A program made the translations under genes and the position numbers. Under the pieces are notes generated by a model. The model was not told the origin of the DNA and made no database searches. It saw only the letters and a program-made list of their open reading frames with translations. Shown here piece after piece: positions 1 through 8,163 of a stretch of 20,947 nt of DNA (within the stretch, counting starts at the first letter, position 1; each line of letters begins with the position of its first letter). This DNA comes from CAYPCH01 sp964409165 (GTDB lineage Bacteria > Bacillota > Clostridia > Acetivibrionales > Acetivibrionaceae), in assembly GCA_964409165.1 (NCBI GenBank), contig CAYPCH010000063.1, forward strand, positions 1 to 20,947, read 5' to 3'.

Positions 1-72
1 TGTAGCATTTCATGTCCACAGCCAAGCCGGACTATTTAGCACTATATTAAAAAATAAGTAAGTATTGAATTA

Positions 73-101
73 ATACTAAAATTGGTTTATAATTTTAGTA
101 T
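73..101. repeat. Inverted repeat, 11-bp perfect stem, 7-base loop
   Basis: ATACTAAAATT (73-83) pairs perfectly with AATTTTAGTAT (91-101). The stem is A+T-rich. It could be a weak terminator for a gene left of the window, or a protein binding site. Confidence 0.5.
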
Positions 102-114
102 ATGGGTTTATAAA

Positions 115-151
115 CATAAATAAAATTAAAATGTTTTTTATTTTATTTATG
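115..151. repeat. Inverted repeat, 12-bp perfect stem, A+T-only interior
   Basis: CATAAATAAAAT (115-126) pairs perfectly with ATTTTATTTATG (140-151), and further A-T pairs continue inside after one mismatch. It lies 14 bases after the previous inverted repeat. It may be a bidirectional terminator-like hairpin, but there is no G+C-rich core. Confidence 0.45.
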
Positions 152-391
152 CAACAGAATTAGTCACATTTCATTTCTTCAGTAGTTACCGTTTTTAATT
201 TTTTCTTTAGAATTATTTTAAAGTTAAAGTAATATTTCAATAATCTATTACCTCTTTGTTTTTATACGATAAAATTAAAGACCACTTTTATAGCCTGTAG
301 TTTTCATTTGTTTACTTTTAAATGCATTTATAAAGCATCTATAAAACATCTATAAAACAATAATACTCAGAAAATACAAGGAGGATGTATT

Positions 392-3300
392 ATGCGGAGA
401 AATAACCCTATCAACCTTAATACCCCTTTACCTTCATTCATTTCCTTTTTAATATTGATTTGCTTTCTATGCGTTTGCCTAATACCAGGAAATGTTTTTG
501 CTTCAATCGGTGAATTTGTACAGATAGAAGCCGAAGACTATGATGACACCAACTCTTTAACCGTCCAAACGTACGGTTTATCAAATGGATACAGGGTTAT
601 AGGATCTTTAGAACCCGGTGATTATCTTGTATATAATAATATTGACTTCGGAACAGGCTTAGAGTCTTTTAGGATAAAACTTGCCTTGGGCGGCAGTAAT
701 CCGGCTGATATTGAAATAAGAGCCGGAAGTTCTACAGGTACTCTTTTAGGAACCCTTTCTGTATCACCTACCGGAGGTTGGGACACATACCAGGAATTCA
801 CCTGCAGTATAGACAGTATTACCGGTATAAATGACATATATATTATATGTGTAGGCTATTTTAATATAGACTGGTTTATGTTCCTGCCTGAAGGTTCAAC
901 TATCAGAAGCGCTTTTTCAAAAATTGAATGTGAGGACTTTGACAGCACTAATTCTTCAACTGTCCAAACCTTTGATACATCTGATGGACAAATAGTTGTC
1001 GGCTCTATAGAATCCGGTGACTATCTGGCATTCGACAATGTAGACTTAGGTACAGGCATCTCAATATTCAGGACAAATATTGCTTATGAAGGAAGTACAC
1101 CTGCTAAAATTGAAATCAGATCTGGCAGTTCTTCAGGCACTCTTCTGGGCACTCTTCCGATAACATCTACAGGAAACCTTGACACATATAGGGAGTTTTC
1201 ATGTAGCATTGACAGTATCACAGGGTTAAAAAGCATATATATTGTTTATTCAGGGTCATTTAATGCCGACTGGTTTTTTTTCGAATCCATAGATACAAAA
1301 GTGACAGATGCTTTTTCACAGATTGAAGCCGAAAACTATAACAGTACCAATTCTTCCACCGTTCAAATATATGGAATGTCAAGTAGTGTAAAGTTTGCAG
1401 GTTCAATTGAACCTAATGATTATCTTTTATTTGATAATGTGAACTTAAGTACTGGTGCCTCATCCTTGAGAATGAATGTTGCATATGGGGGCAGTACACC
1501 CGCTGATATTGAAATAAGATCCGGCAGTGCTGACGGTCCTCTTTTGGGTACTATAGCTGTATCCTCTACAGGAGGCTGGGATATATATCAGGAATTTTCC
1601 TGCTCCTTGGATAATATAACCGGAGTGCATGACATATGTGTTGTATATTTAGGTTATTTTAATTCCGATTGGTTTATGTTTTCACCGACAATTCCGAAAT
1701 CGGAAACTATAGATGCCTTTTCCCAGATAGAAAACGAATCCTACGACAGTGCCAATTCCTCAAGCCTTCAAATTTATGGTGCATCAAACGGCAGAAAGGT
1801 TGTTGGTTCCATCCAAACAGGTAATTATCTTGTATACAACAATATCAACTTTGGCAGCGGTGCATCCTCCTTTAGGACATATGTTGCTTATGGTGGAAGT
1901 ACTTCAGCTAAAATTGAAATAAGACTTGGGAGTTCTACCGGTACACTTCTGGGCACTCTCACCGTATTACCTACCGGAGACTGGGATACTTATCAGGAAT
2001 TTTCCTGCAGTATTGACAGCATTACCGACGTAAACAATATATATATTGTCTATTTAGGGTATTTTAACACTGACTGGTTCATGTTTTCACCTTCAGAACC
2101 TCCTACTGAAACAAAAGATGCTTTCTCGCAAATTGAATACGAAGCCTTCAACAGTACCAATTCTTCAATAATTCAAAAAATTTATATTGACGCGACGAGA
2201 AAAGCTATAGGAAGTGTACAACCCGGAAATTACACAGTTTATAAAAATATTGACTTTGGTACAGGAGCCTCTTTATTCAGGGCAAACATTGGGTATAACA
2301 TAAGTACCGATGCTAACATTGAAATAAGGCTTGGCAGTTCTACCGGTGTTCTTTTAGGAACTTTAACGGTATCATCCACAGGAGGCTGGAATACCTATCA
2401 GGAGTTCTCCTGTAGTATAGACGAAAGCATTACTGGCTTACATAATGTGTATATGGTTTATACCGGCTACTTCAATGCGGATTGGTTTATGTTTACACCT
2501 GCCGAACCATCCTCTGAAACAATTGATGCTTTTTCTCAAATTGAAAACGAAGCCTATGACAGTACTAACTCCTCAACCCTCAGTACATTTTATGTAAGCA
2601 GAACAGGAAAAGCCATAGGGTACATTGAAACTGGAAATTACACGGTTTATAACAATATAGACTTTGATACAGGAGCCACCATGTTCAGGATAAATGCGTC
2701 ATATGGGGGAAGCACACCTGCCATCATCGAAATAAGAGACGGAAGTTCTACCGGTCCTGTTTTAGGCTCTCTATCCATACCTCCGACTGGAAGCTGGAAT
2801 ACGTACCAAGAATACTCCTGTGCTGTAGAAAATATTACCGGAGTCCACAATATATATCTTGTTTATTTAAGTTCGCTTAATGCAGACTGGTTTATGTTTA
2901 CACCTTCAGAATCCCCGGTTACAGTAATAGATGCTTTTTCAAAAATTGAATGTGAAACATTTGATTCTACTAACTCTTCAAACATTCAAACAATTCCTGT
3001 TGGCGGTGGTGGAAATGCCGTTGGTTATATTTACGGGGCGGACTATCTGGTGTTTAAAAATGTGGACTTTGGAAGTGGAGCTCTTTCTTTCAAAGCAAAA
3101 GTTGCCTGCAATGCGGGATCATCTGTAGATGTCCAGTTACGGTTGGGCAGTTCTACAGGCCCTCTTTTAGGTGTTATGCAGATTCCTTCTTTAGGGAGCT
3201 GGACCAGCTATCATGAAATATCCTGCAATGTAACCAATGCAATCGGTACCGAAAACTTGTACCTGTTATTTACAGGACCTGTAAATGTTGACTGGCTTAT

Positions 3301-5338
3301 CTTTGATACATCTCCTGCTATACCTGAAACGATAGAACTGCCCGATGATCCATCTGTTGCCTATGAGTTGAATCAACCGGAAATATATTTATCAAGAAAT
3401 GCAAACTCTACAGTTGAAATCGGCTCAATAAATAAAATTTCATTAGTGCAAATCGGGTTTTTAAATACCTTTGGCTTAGGCAAATTAGTAGGTCAAAAGG
3501 AAATAGTAATACTTCTTGATAATTCAGCAACCGAAAGAAACGTATTTGAAGAAATACGTAGCCCGCTGGATTATGGAATATTTGCCAGAAGAAATTTCCG
3601 TGGACTGGGTAATAGTTCAAAAGTTCTTGGAGATATCCATGCAAACAATCTTTTTGAATCTTATATTTCCAACCTCGTTGTAAGCGGAAAATGTTCCGCA
3701 TCACAATTCACCTTTGGATACGGTACCAATACTTCATGCGCAGGCATGGTAGATATTACCGAAACTTTGGAAATGCCTGTATTCCACCAACAATTTATTG
3801 ATGAAGCTTCAGCAAATTCTTTGGTGTTTGATCCAGCTAACTTCACTCCGAACACAAATTATCCGTTTCCCGGTCAGCCCGGTTTCAATATAAGATTAGA
3901 ATCAGGCAACACTTTCTTGATAACCGGTTCGGGCACTTTTAACATAAGCTCTTCAATGCACTTTAAAGGAAACTTAAGAATTTCTGTCCCATACACAGCC
4001 AATACGGGAAACAACTTTTTGGTTGCAGACGGATTTGTCAAGCTTGAAGGTCGTAATGTCAATCCGGAAATCCTTAGTGAAGAAGCTCTTAAAAATAATA
4101 CAAACAAGCTTAATATATACTCCATTCACGGTAATATATGGGTAGCTACCGAGAATTCCAACTTGTATGGTATTCTTTATGCTGCCGGAATCACAGGTAA
4201 TCCTTTATATCCATATGATTGCGGAGATGTCATCATTCAGGGAATAAACAATGATTTATATGGTTCGGTTGTCGCAGGAAACGACGTAAGACTTGAAGGA
4301 AGTTTTGCAACAGTACACTGCACATCTGAATCCAATTCAATAATAGAAAAGAATTTTCTTCCTAGTGAACTCCGTTTTTCCGCAAGAGATGCTGCAAAAC
4401 AGCTTATAGATAAGTTTGCCGGTACCAACACAAAAATCTGCGTTCTACAGTATTCCGATTCTGCCAACGCAAATGATTTCAATTTTTATAACGTTTCAGA
4501 AGCTGCAAATGTATCGGCATTAAAAACTGCTATAGACAATATACCTGTCAATACCAGTAATTCTTCCAATATGGGAGACGGATTAAGGCGTGCATATCAA
4601 ATGCTTAACGATACACAATCTTCACCGAGTGCAACTAAATATATAGTTAGCTTATCAGCCTCTTCTCCAAACAAATGGACAAGTAACGAAGAATATAATA
4701 CAAGTATCAACACTTCCTTTGGAGATGCATTTTACATATCTGGTGATGGGACTGATTCCGACAATCAAAAAGCCCTTGATTATACACTGGCTATGGGAAA
4801 TATTATTAACTCAGCAGACATTGAAACTATTATTATAGACAATTCAACAGAAGAAGAGACTTCAAGTAAAATTGAGCAGATCGCATTAACTTCAGGGGCA
4901 CAATTCTATAACACGCCTTCATTAGATAATTTAGCAACATTATACAGTAATTTATTTATTGAACCGGCCAAAAATATAACCTTAGACAATATAAAGTATG
5001 AAGAAATCTTCCCGGCGAAAGTAAAGATTATTGAGGCACCTGATAATTTTAATGTAAGCATTGTTGAAATTGATGGGGTATCAAGGTATAAATTGTCGGG
5101 AACTCTTAATAACATTAAGCTTAATTATATCGGTACAAAATACCACTTTGAGCCATTTAGCTTTGACGTAAAAGTTCAGTTCTTAGATTTAGGAATCGTC
5201 CCGTTTTTAGGCGACAACTCAAAAGTTACCTACGATATTGAATATGTAAATAGCCTCGGTGAAGTTGTGCATACTTATTGTAATAAAAAACTTGCTGATC
5301 TTTTTGTGGATGTCAAATTGACTATTGATGTTGATTAG
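392..5338 (+). CDS. Secreted giant protein: seven CBM6-like modules plus an interrupted VWA domain
   Basis: A 1648-residue exported protein, starting at an ATG with a strong AAGGAGG site. A signal peptide is visible (hydrophobic core about 13-32, likely cleavage after VFA, residue 37). Seven repeats of about 125 residues follow (about 42-165, 174-298, 307-431, 442-566, 577-702, 713-837, 848-972). Each opens with a form of FSQIEAEDYDSTNSS and closes with DWFMF, as in family 6 carbohydrate-binding modules, which bind xylan or other beta-glycans. A VWA-type strand with LLDNSAT follows (1036-1047). About 270 beta-rich residues (about 1055-1325) then separate it from the rest of the VWA fold (about 1326-1520). 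A beta-rich domain ends the protein. The metal site looks degenerate: S1392 stands where Thr is usual, and SAS (1422-1424) replaces TDG. No glycoside hydrolase, dockerin, SLH or LPXTG signal is seen. A role in binding plant polysaccharide or the cell surface is inferred. Confidence 0.85.
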   Translation: MRRNNPINLNTPLPSFISFLILICFLCVCLIPGNVFASIGEFVQIEAEDYDDTNSLTVQTYGLSNGYRVIGSLEPGDYLVYNNIDFGTGLESFRIKLALGGSNPADIEIRAGSSTGTLLGTLSVSPTGGWDTYQEFTCSIDSITGINDIYIICVGYFNIDWFMFLPEGSTIRSAFSKIECEDFDSTNSSTVQTFDTSDGQIVVGSIESGDYLAFDNVDLGTGISIFRTNIAYEGSTPAKIEIRSGSSSGTLLGTLPITSTGNLDTYREFSCSIDSITGLKSIYIVYSGSFNADWFFFESIDTKVTDAFSQIEAENYNSTNSSTVQIYGMSSSVKFAGSIEPNDYLLFDNVNLSTGASSLRMNVAYGGSTPADIEIRSGSADGPLLGTIAVSSTGGWDIYQEFSCSLDNITGVHDICVVYLGYFNSDWFMFSPTIPKSETIDAFSQIENESYDSANSSSLQIYGASNGRKVVGSIQTGNYLVYNNINFGSGASSFRTYVAYGGSTSAKIEIRLGSSTGTLLGTLTVLPTGDWDTYQEFSCSIDSITDVNNIYIVYLGYFNTDWFMFSPSEPPTETKDAFSQIEYEAFNSTNSSIIQKIYIDATRKAIGSVQPGNYTVYKNIDFGTGASLFRANIGYNISTDANIEIRLGSSTGVLLGTLTVSSTGGWNTYQEFSCSIDESITGLHNVYMVYTGYFNADWFMFTPAEPSSETIDAFSQIENEAYDSTNSSTLSTFYVSRTGKAIGYIETGNYTVYNNIDFDTGATMFRINASYGGSTPAIIEIRDGSSTGPVLGSLSIPPTGSWNTYQEYSCAVENITGVHNIYLVYLSSLNADWFMFTPSESPVTVIDAFSKIECETFDSTNSSNIQTIPVGGGGNAVGYIYGADYLVFKNVDFGSGALSFKAKVACNAGSSVDVQLRLGSSTGPLLGVMQIPSLGSWTSYHEISCNVTNAIGTENLYLLFTGPVNVDWLIFDTSPAIPETIELPDDPSVAYELNQPEIYLSRNANSTVEIGSINKISLVQIGFLNTFGLGKLVGQKEIVILLDNSATERNVFEEIRSPLDYGIFARRNFRGLGNSSKVLGDIHANNLFESYISNLVVSGKCSASQFTFGYGTNTSCAGMVDITETLEMPVFHQQFIDEASANSLVFDPANFTPNTNYPFPGQPGFNIRLESGNTFLITGSGTFNISSSMHFKGNLRISVPYTANTGNNFLVADGFVKLEGRNVNPEILSEEALKNNTNKLNIYSIHGNIWVATENSNLYGILYAAGITGNPLYPYDCGDVIIQGINNDLYGSVVAGNDVRLEGSFATVHCTSESNSIIEKNFLPSELRFSARDAAKQLIDKFAGTNTKICVLQYSDSANANDFNFYNVSEAANVSALKTAIDNIPVNTSNSSNMGDGLRRAYQMLNDTQSSPSATKYIVSLSASSPNKWTSNEEYNTSINTSFGDAFYISGDGTDSDNQKALDYTLAMGNIINSADIETIIIDNSTEEETSSKIEQIALTSGAQFYNTPSLDNLATLYSNLFIEPAKNITLDNIKYEEIFPAKVKIIEAPDNFNVSIVEIDGVSRYKLSGTLNNIKLNYIGTKYHFEPFSFDVKVQFLDLGIVPFLGDNSKVTYDIEYVNSLGEVVHTYCNKKLADLFVDVKLTIDVD
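515..3307 (+). repeat. Seven tandem CBM6-like coding repeats
   Basis: Seven in-frame units of about 375 nt are joined by short linkers rich in S, P, E and T. Approximate unit positions are 515-886, 911-1285, 1310-1684, 1715-2089, 2120-2497, 2528-2902 and 2933-3307. Units 1-6 share the core signatures EIRxGSSTGxLLGTL and GGWDTYQEFSCSID, with small changes. Unit 7 is the most diverged: it has a GGGGNAVG stretch and ends DWLIF instead of DWFMF. Confidence 0.85.
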
Positions 5339-5403
5339 GTATCAAGATATAGTTCAGACAAGTTTTCTATAGTAAAATTGGGTACTAATTCGAGAGTGTC
5401 AAT

Positions 5404-5453
5404 ATAAAAACGGTACAGAGGAACAAAAAACTGTTCCTCTGTACCGTTTTTAT
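5404..5453. terminator. Bidirectional rho-independent terminator, 22-bp perfect stem
   Basis: The arms 5404-5425 and 5432-5453 are perfectly complementary around a 6-base loop (AAAAAC). The stem has a G+C core (CGGTACAGAGGAACA) flanked by A and T runs, so a U tract follows it in either direction. It ends the + strand CBM6/VWA gene. On the minus strand it begins one base after the CCA end of the tRNA-Arg gene, so it can serve both convergent transcripts. Confidence 0.9.
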
Positions 5454-5454
5454 C

Positions 5455-5531
5455 TGGCGCGCCCAAGAGGAGTCGAACCCCTAACCTTTTGATCCGTAGT
5501 CAAACGCTCTATCCAATTGAGCTATGGGCGC
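5455..5531 (-). tRNA. tRNA-Arg (anticodon ACG), CCA encoded
   Basis: The minus strand folds as a complete cloverleaf of 77 nt. The acceptor arms GCGCCCA and TGGGCGC pair perfectly. The D stem is GCTC/GAGC. The anticodon stem TTTGA/TCAAA encloses the loop CTACGGA, giving anticodon ACG. The T arm is AGGGG-TTCGACT-CCTCT. The discriminator base is G and the CCA end is encoded. ACG anticodons are normally converted to ICG by TadA to read CGN arginine codons. It is a single tRNA gene, not part of a cluster within this window. Confidence 0.97.
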
Positions 5532-5565
5532 ATATACAATCAAACAAATTCAAAGAACATATAAT

Positions 5566-5594
5566 ATAATAATACAAAACAAGTAAAAAATCAA
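5566..5594 (-). promoter_or_regulatory. Sigma-A type promoter of tRNA-Arg
   Basis: On the minus strand, TTGATT (5594-5589) and TATTAT (5571-5566) are separated by 17 bases. The -10 box lies about 35 bases before the mature tRNA 5' end, which leaves room for a short leader removed by RNase P. Confidence 0.55.
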
Positions 5595-5610
5595 CTAAAT
5601 TATTTTCCAT

Positions 5611-5629
5611 TGCTATATAAATTATAGCA
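5611..5629. repeat. Small inverted repeat in the tRNA-dnaD spacer
   Basis: TGCTATA (5611-5617) pairs perfectly with TATAGCA (5623-5629) around a 5-base loop. A further TATATAGCA lies at about 5647-5655. It sits just before the peptidase remnant and its function is unknown. Confidence 0.35.
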
Positions 5630-5693
5630 TATTATATGTCATACTATATATAGCATTGTATTAAAAACTGAGTACCCTGCTAACATCAATAAA

Positions 5694-5921
5694 ATGTCAC
5701 CTTCCATTACAGTAAGATGGCCATTAAATGAAAAGGCAATTGTTGCATGGGGAGGTGATACAGTAGAGTCCAATCTGCCACATGCCATATGGTCATCTGA
5801 AAGATGGGCTTATGATTTGTTTATTGAACCGGCAGACATGGGAAGCAAGAACCTTGAGGATTATGGAGTTTATGGCAAATCCATGCCGAAGAAGGGCACA
5901 GTTGTTGGTCCGAAGGAGTAA
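5694..5921 (+). pseudogene. Truncated M23-type (LytM-like) peptidase remnant
   Basis: A 75-codon open frame whose product resembles the start of an M23 metallopeptidase domain. It has a tryptophan-glycine segment (IVAWGGD), then a histidine and an aspartate (NLPHAIWSSERWAYDLF) where M23 enzymes carry their first zinc ligands, then YGVYGKSMPKKGTVV, which matches the usual FGKPVLAPADGTVV-type strand. It stops at GPKE, before the HxH catalytic half. It also lacks a signal peptide and a recognisable ribosome binding site, and the frame is open upstream only to a stop at 5625. I read it as a decayed fragment of a cell-wall peptidase gene. A real small protein is possible but less likely. Confidence 0.5.
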
Positions 5922-6057
5922 AAAATATAAACAATATATACTTTTAAAAATATACTGTTGTCTATCGAATCTTATAAAAAACAGGTTTAAAACCTTGGAT
6001 ATTATCCGAAAATAGAATTTATAAGGTTTATTGTTCCTGTAATATGTCCAAGTTCTA

Positions 6058-6066
6058 TGATATAAT
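6058..6066 (+). promoter_or_regulatory. Extended -10 promoter of the dnaD-dnaI operon
   Basis: TGATATAAT is a perfect extended -10 element (TGn followed by TATAAT). No good -35 box lies 17 bases upstream, which is common for extended -10 promoters. The expected transcript start, about 6073, leaves a leader of roughly 47 bases before the chosen start codon. Confidence 0.5.
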
Positions 6067-6103
6067 GAATAGATAATAAAAAGAATATTTTCCCAAATAC
6101 TTT

Positions 6104-6110
6104 GAAAGGT
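6104..6110 (+). promoter_or_regulatory. Ribosome binding site fixing the dnaD start
   Basis: GAAAGGT lies 9 bases before ATG at 6120. A TTG at 6102 would start translation before this site, so the ATG at 6120 is preferred. Confidence 0.6.
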
Positions 6111-6119
6111 AGTTGTTAT

Positions 6120-7091
6120 ATGTTTTTCGAATCATATAAGTCCATTTTATACTCAGATACTCTTGTTCCAGATATATTTATTACAGAATATATGCCTTTA
6201 CTTGATTCCGATTCTGTCAAGGTATATCTATACTGTATGTTTTTATGCAAGCATAATAAGCAGGCTTCCACCGATGAGTTTGCAAAAAACCTCGGCATGG
6301 ATGTAGTAAAAATCAAAGAATCCCTAACTAAGCTCGAATGTATCGGAGCACTCTCATGGAAGGAAAATGGGCTTGTGCTCTACGACCTGAAAGAGCGGGA
6401 AATTAAAAAGATGTACCGACTCAAAACCACATCAACTCCTGAAGAGGCAGTGTATAATTGCGATAGAAACAAAAGGCGCAATGAGATTATTTACACAATA
6501 AACAATACTTTTTTCCAAGGCGTCATGTCTCCATCCTGGTATACTGATATAGATGCATGGTTTGACAGATATAAATTCGATGAAGATGTCATGCTTGCAC
6601 TGTTTCAATACTGTTTTGACCACAAGGGCATGGTCAAGTCCTACATAGAAAAAGTGGCTGAAAACTGGAAAAGCAGGGATATCAGAAATTCCTTCGACCT
6701 AGATAACTACTCCATTGAATATAAGAAATTCAAGGACGTTCGCAGTGCCATTGTTAAGAAGCTCAAGCTTGGAAGAAATCTTACCGAGTATGAGGAAGAA
6801 TACGTTGAAAAATGGGTTATGAATTATGGGTACAACTTTGATATTATAGATATGTCCCTTAAAAAGACAACTTCAAAAACCAACCCGAACTTTAATTACA
6901 TAGACAGTATAATTTCAGACTGGAATAAAAATAATCTTAAGACAAAAGATGAAATTATGCTTTATGAAGTAGAAAGAAAGAAAAAATTCTCCAAAACTAC
7001 TAAAAATCCGGTGGCAATACCTCAGCAGGGAAATTTTGAACAGAGAAAATATGAAGAAGATTTTCTAAACAGTTTTTATGAAAATGCATGA
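6120..7091 (+). CDS. DnaD-like primosomal replication protein
   Basis: A 323-residue cytoplasmic protein related to DnaD/DnaB of Firmicutes, which help load the replicative helicase at origins and restart sites. The N-terminal 100 or so residues (from MFFESYKSILYSD) look like the DnaD winged-helix domain, with a segment resembling a helix-turn-helix (STDEFAKNLGMDVVKIKESL). The C-terminal DnaB_2/DDBH2-type domain ends in the typical NFNYIDSIISDWNKNNLKT motif (YxxxIxxxW). The reading frame can be extended to TTG at 6102, but ATG at 6120 fits the ribosome binding site. The stop overlaps the first possible ATG of the next frame (ATGA at 7088-7091), and the next product is a helicase loader, so the two form an operon. 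Family assignment is strong; whether to call it DnaD or DnaB is uncertain. Confidence 0.85.
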   Translation: MFFESYKSILYSDTLVPDIFITEYMPLLDSDSVKVYLYCMFLCKHNKQASTDEFAKNLGMDVVKIKESLTKLECIGALSWKENGLVLYDLKEREIKKMYRLKTTSTPEEAVYNCDRNKRRNEIIYTINNTFFQGVMSPSWYTDIDAWFDRYKFDEDVMLALFQYCFDHKGMVKSYIEKVAENWKSRDIRNSFDLDNYSIEYKKFKDVRSAIVKKLKLGRNLTEYEEEYVEKWVMNYGYNFDIIDMSLKKTTSKTNPNFNYIDSIISDWNKNNLKTKDEIMLYEVERKKKFSKTTKNPVAIPQQGNFEQRKYEEDFLNSFYENA

Positions 7092-7099
7092 TATCAGTT

Positions 7100-7104
7100 G
7101 GAGG
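7100..7104 (+). promoter_or_regulatory. Ribosome binding site fixing the dnaI start
   Basis: GGAGG lies 4 bases before ATG at 7109. The alternative ATG at 7088 lies upstream of this site and has no ribosome binding site of its own, and it would add seven residues (MISVGGI) that do not look like the family N-terminus. Confidence 0.55.
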
Positions 7105-7108
7105 CATT

Positions 7109-8122
7109 ATGTACAAAAACATTCATTATGTTATTAAAAGTGAATATGAAAAAAAGCAGAAAATGTCCTTTGACAGAATGCTACAGAGGATGAATGAAGT
7201 GTACTCAAATATCCCCAGAGTCGCCCAGATAGATAATGAAATAAGACTTACGGGAATAAAGCATAATAAAATGATTCTTTTAGGAACTGCCACTTCCGAC
7301 AATGCACTAATGGAACTTGTGGGGGCTTTGGAAAACCTGAAGCGTGAGAAGGAGCTTCTTCTTGGTAAGCATTCCTACCCTCTCGACTACCTTGAGCAAC
7401 AATTTGAGTGCGAACAATGCCAGGATACCGGTTTTGTTGATACACCCTCAGGTACTGTAAAATGTTGCTGCTACAGGCAACAATATATTAATTGCCTTTT
7501 TAAACAGTCAAATCTTAAGATTATTGACCAAGAGAATTTTTCAACCTTTGACGAAAACTTATATCCAGATGATATAAATGAAAACAAATATGAAATCAAG
7601 ATCTCCCCTAGGGACAACATATTAAAAATCCGGGAAAGATCACAAAATTTTATTGATAATATTGACATACCCACTCAAAAGAACCTCTTTTTTAGCGGTC
7701 CTACCGGAGTGGGCAAAACCTTTATGATAAACTGTATAGCCTCGGAACTGCTTCAAAACGGAAGAACAGTACTGTACCAGACTGCTCCATCACTGTTTAA
7801 GGCAATATACGAATACAGGCAGAAAAATTACAAGAATGAAGGTTACGAAGACATGAGCTACGATAACATCTTTAATGTAGATGTTCTGATAATAGACGAC
7901 CTTGGAACCGAGTCTCCTACCGCTGCAAGATATGCAGAACTTCTGAGCATTATAAATACCCGCCAGGAAAACAACCTATCCAGAGCCTGTAAAACCATAA
8001 TTTCTACCAACTTGGGAATAACCAAGCTTCATGAATTTTATGATGAAAGGATCGCATCAAGGATAATAGGCGGTTTTGACCTCTTCAGATTTGCCGGCAA
8101 AGACATACGCATGCTGAGGTAA
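7109..8122 (+). CDS. dnaI: DnaI/DnaC-like replicative helicase loader (AAA+ ATPase)
   Basis: A 337-residue AAA+ ATPase that would load the DnaB/DnaC-type replicative helicase onto DNA. The N-terminal region is helical (SEYEKKQKMSFDRMLQRMNE). A cysteine cluster follows (C101, C104, C119, C120, C121), as in the zinc-binding loop of this family. The ATPase core has Walker A GPTGVGKT (197-204), Walker B VLIIDDLG (259-266), sensor 1 STN (299-301) and an arginine-finger segment near DERIASRII (313-320). It follows the DnaD-like gene with essentially no gap, as in many Clostridia. Related IstB proteins of insertion sequences are unlikely here, because no transposase is adjacent and the zinc loop is present. 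I use the symbol dnaI; some annotations say dnaC. Confidence 0.87.
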   Translation: MYKNIHYVIKSEYEKKQKMSFDRMLQRMNEVYSNIPRVAQIDNEIRLTGIKHNKMILLGTATSDNALMELVGALENLKREKELLLGKHSYPLDYLEQQFECEQCQDTGFVDTPSGTVKCCCYRQQYINCLFKQSNLKIIDQENFSTFDENLYPDDINENKYEIKISPRDNILKIRERSQNFIDNIDIPTQKNLFFSGPTGVGKTFMINCIASELLQNGRTVLYQTAPSLFKAIYEYRQKNYKNEGYEDMSYDNIFNVDVLIIDDLGTESPTAARYAELLSIINTRQENNLSRACKTIISTNLGITKLHEFYDERIASRIIGGFDLFRFAGKDIRMLR

Positions 8123-8163
8123 TTTGCCTGATATATATGCACCAACCCATGTGTCCACCGCTA

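Larger units (their letters stand above)
1..391. other. A+T-rich leader upstream of the CBM6/VWA gene
   Basis: This stretch holds no convincing gene. It contains two successive inverted repeats (73-101 and 115-151, listed separately). Close to the gene, about 324-357, there is a short direct repetition around GCATTTATAAA, GCATCTATAAAA and CATCTATAAAA, which supplies several TATAAA-like boxes. None of these pairs with a -35 box at normal spacing, so I do not call a specific promoter. The ribosome binding site AAGGAGGA at 378-385 sits 6 bases before the ATG at 392. Confidence 0.6.

Noticed and set aside
6102..6119. TTG at 6102 as start of the DnaD-like gene
   Set aside because: The ribosome binding site GAAAGGT lies downstream of it, and ATG at 6120 has correct spacing.
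7109..8122. IstB transposition ATPase of an insertion sequence
   Set aside because: A cysteine-rich DnaI-type N-terminus and a DnaD-like partner are present, and no IstA transposase or terminal repeats are seen.
8123..8163. Terminator between dnaI and the CPBP protease gene
   Set aside because: No stable stem with a U tract can be formed in these 41 bases.
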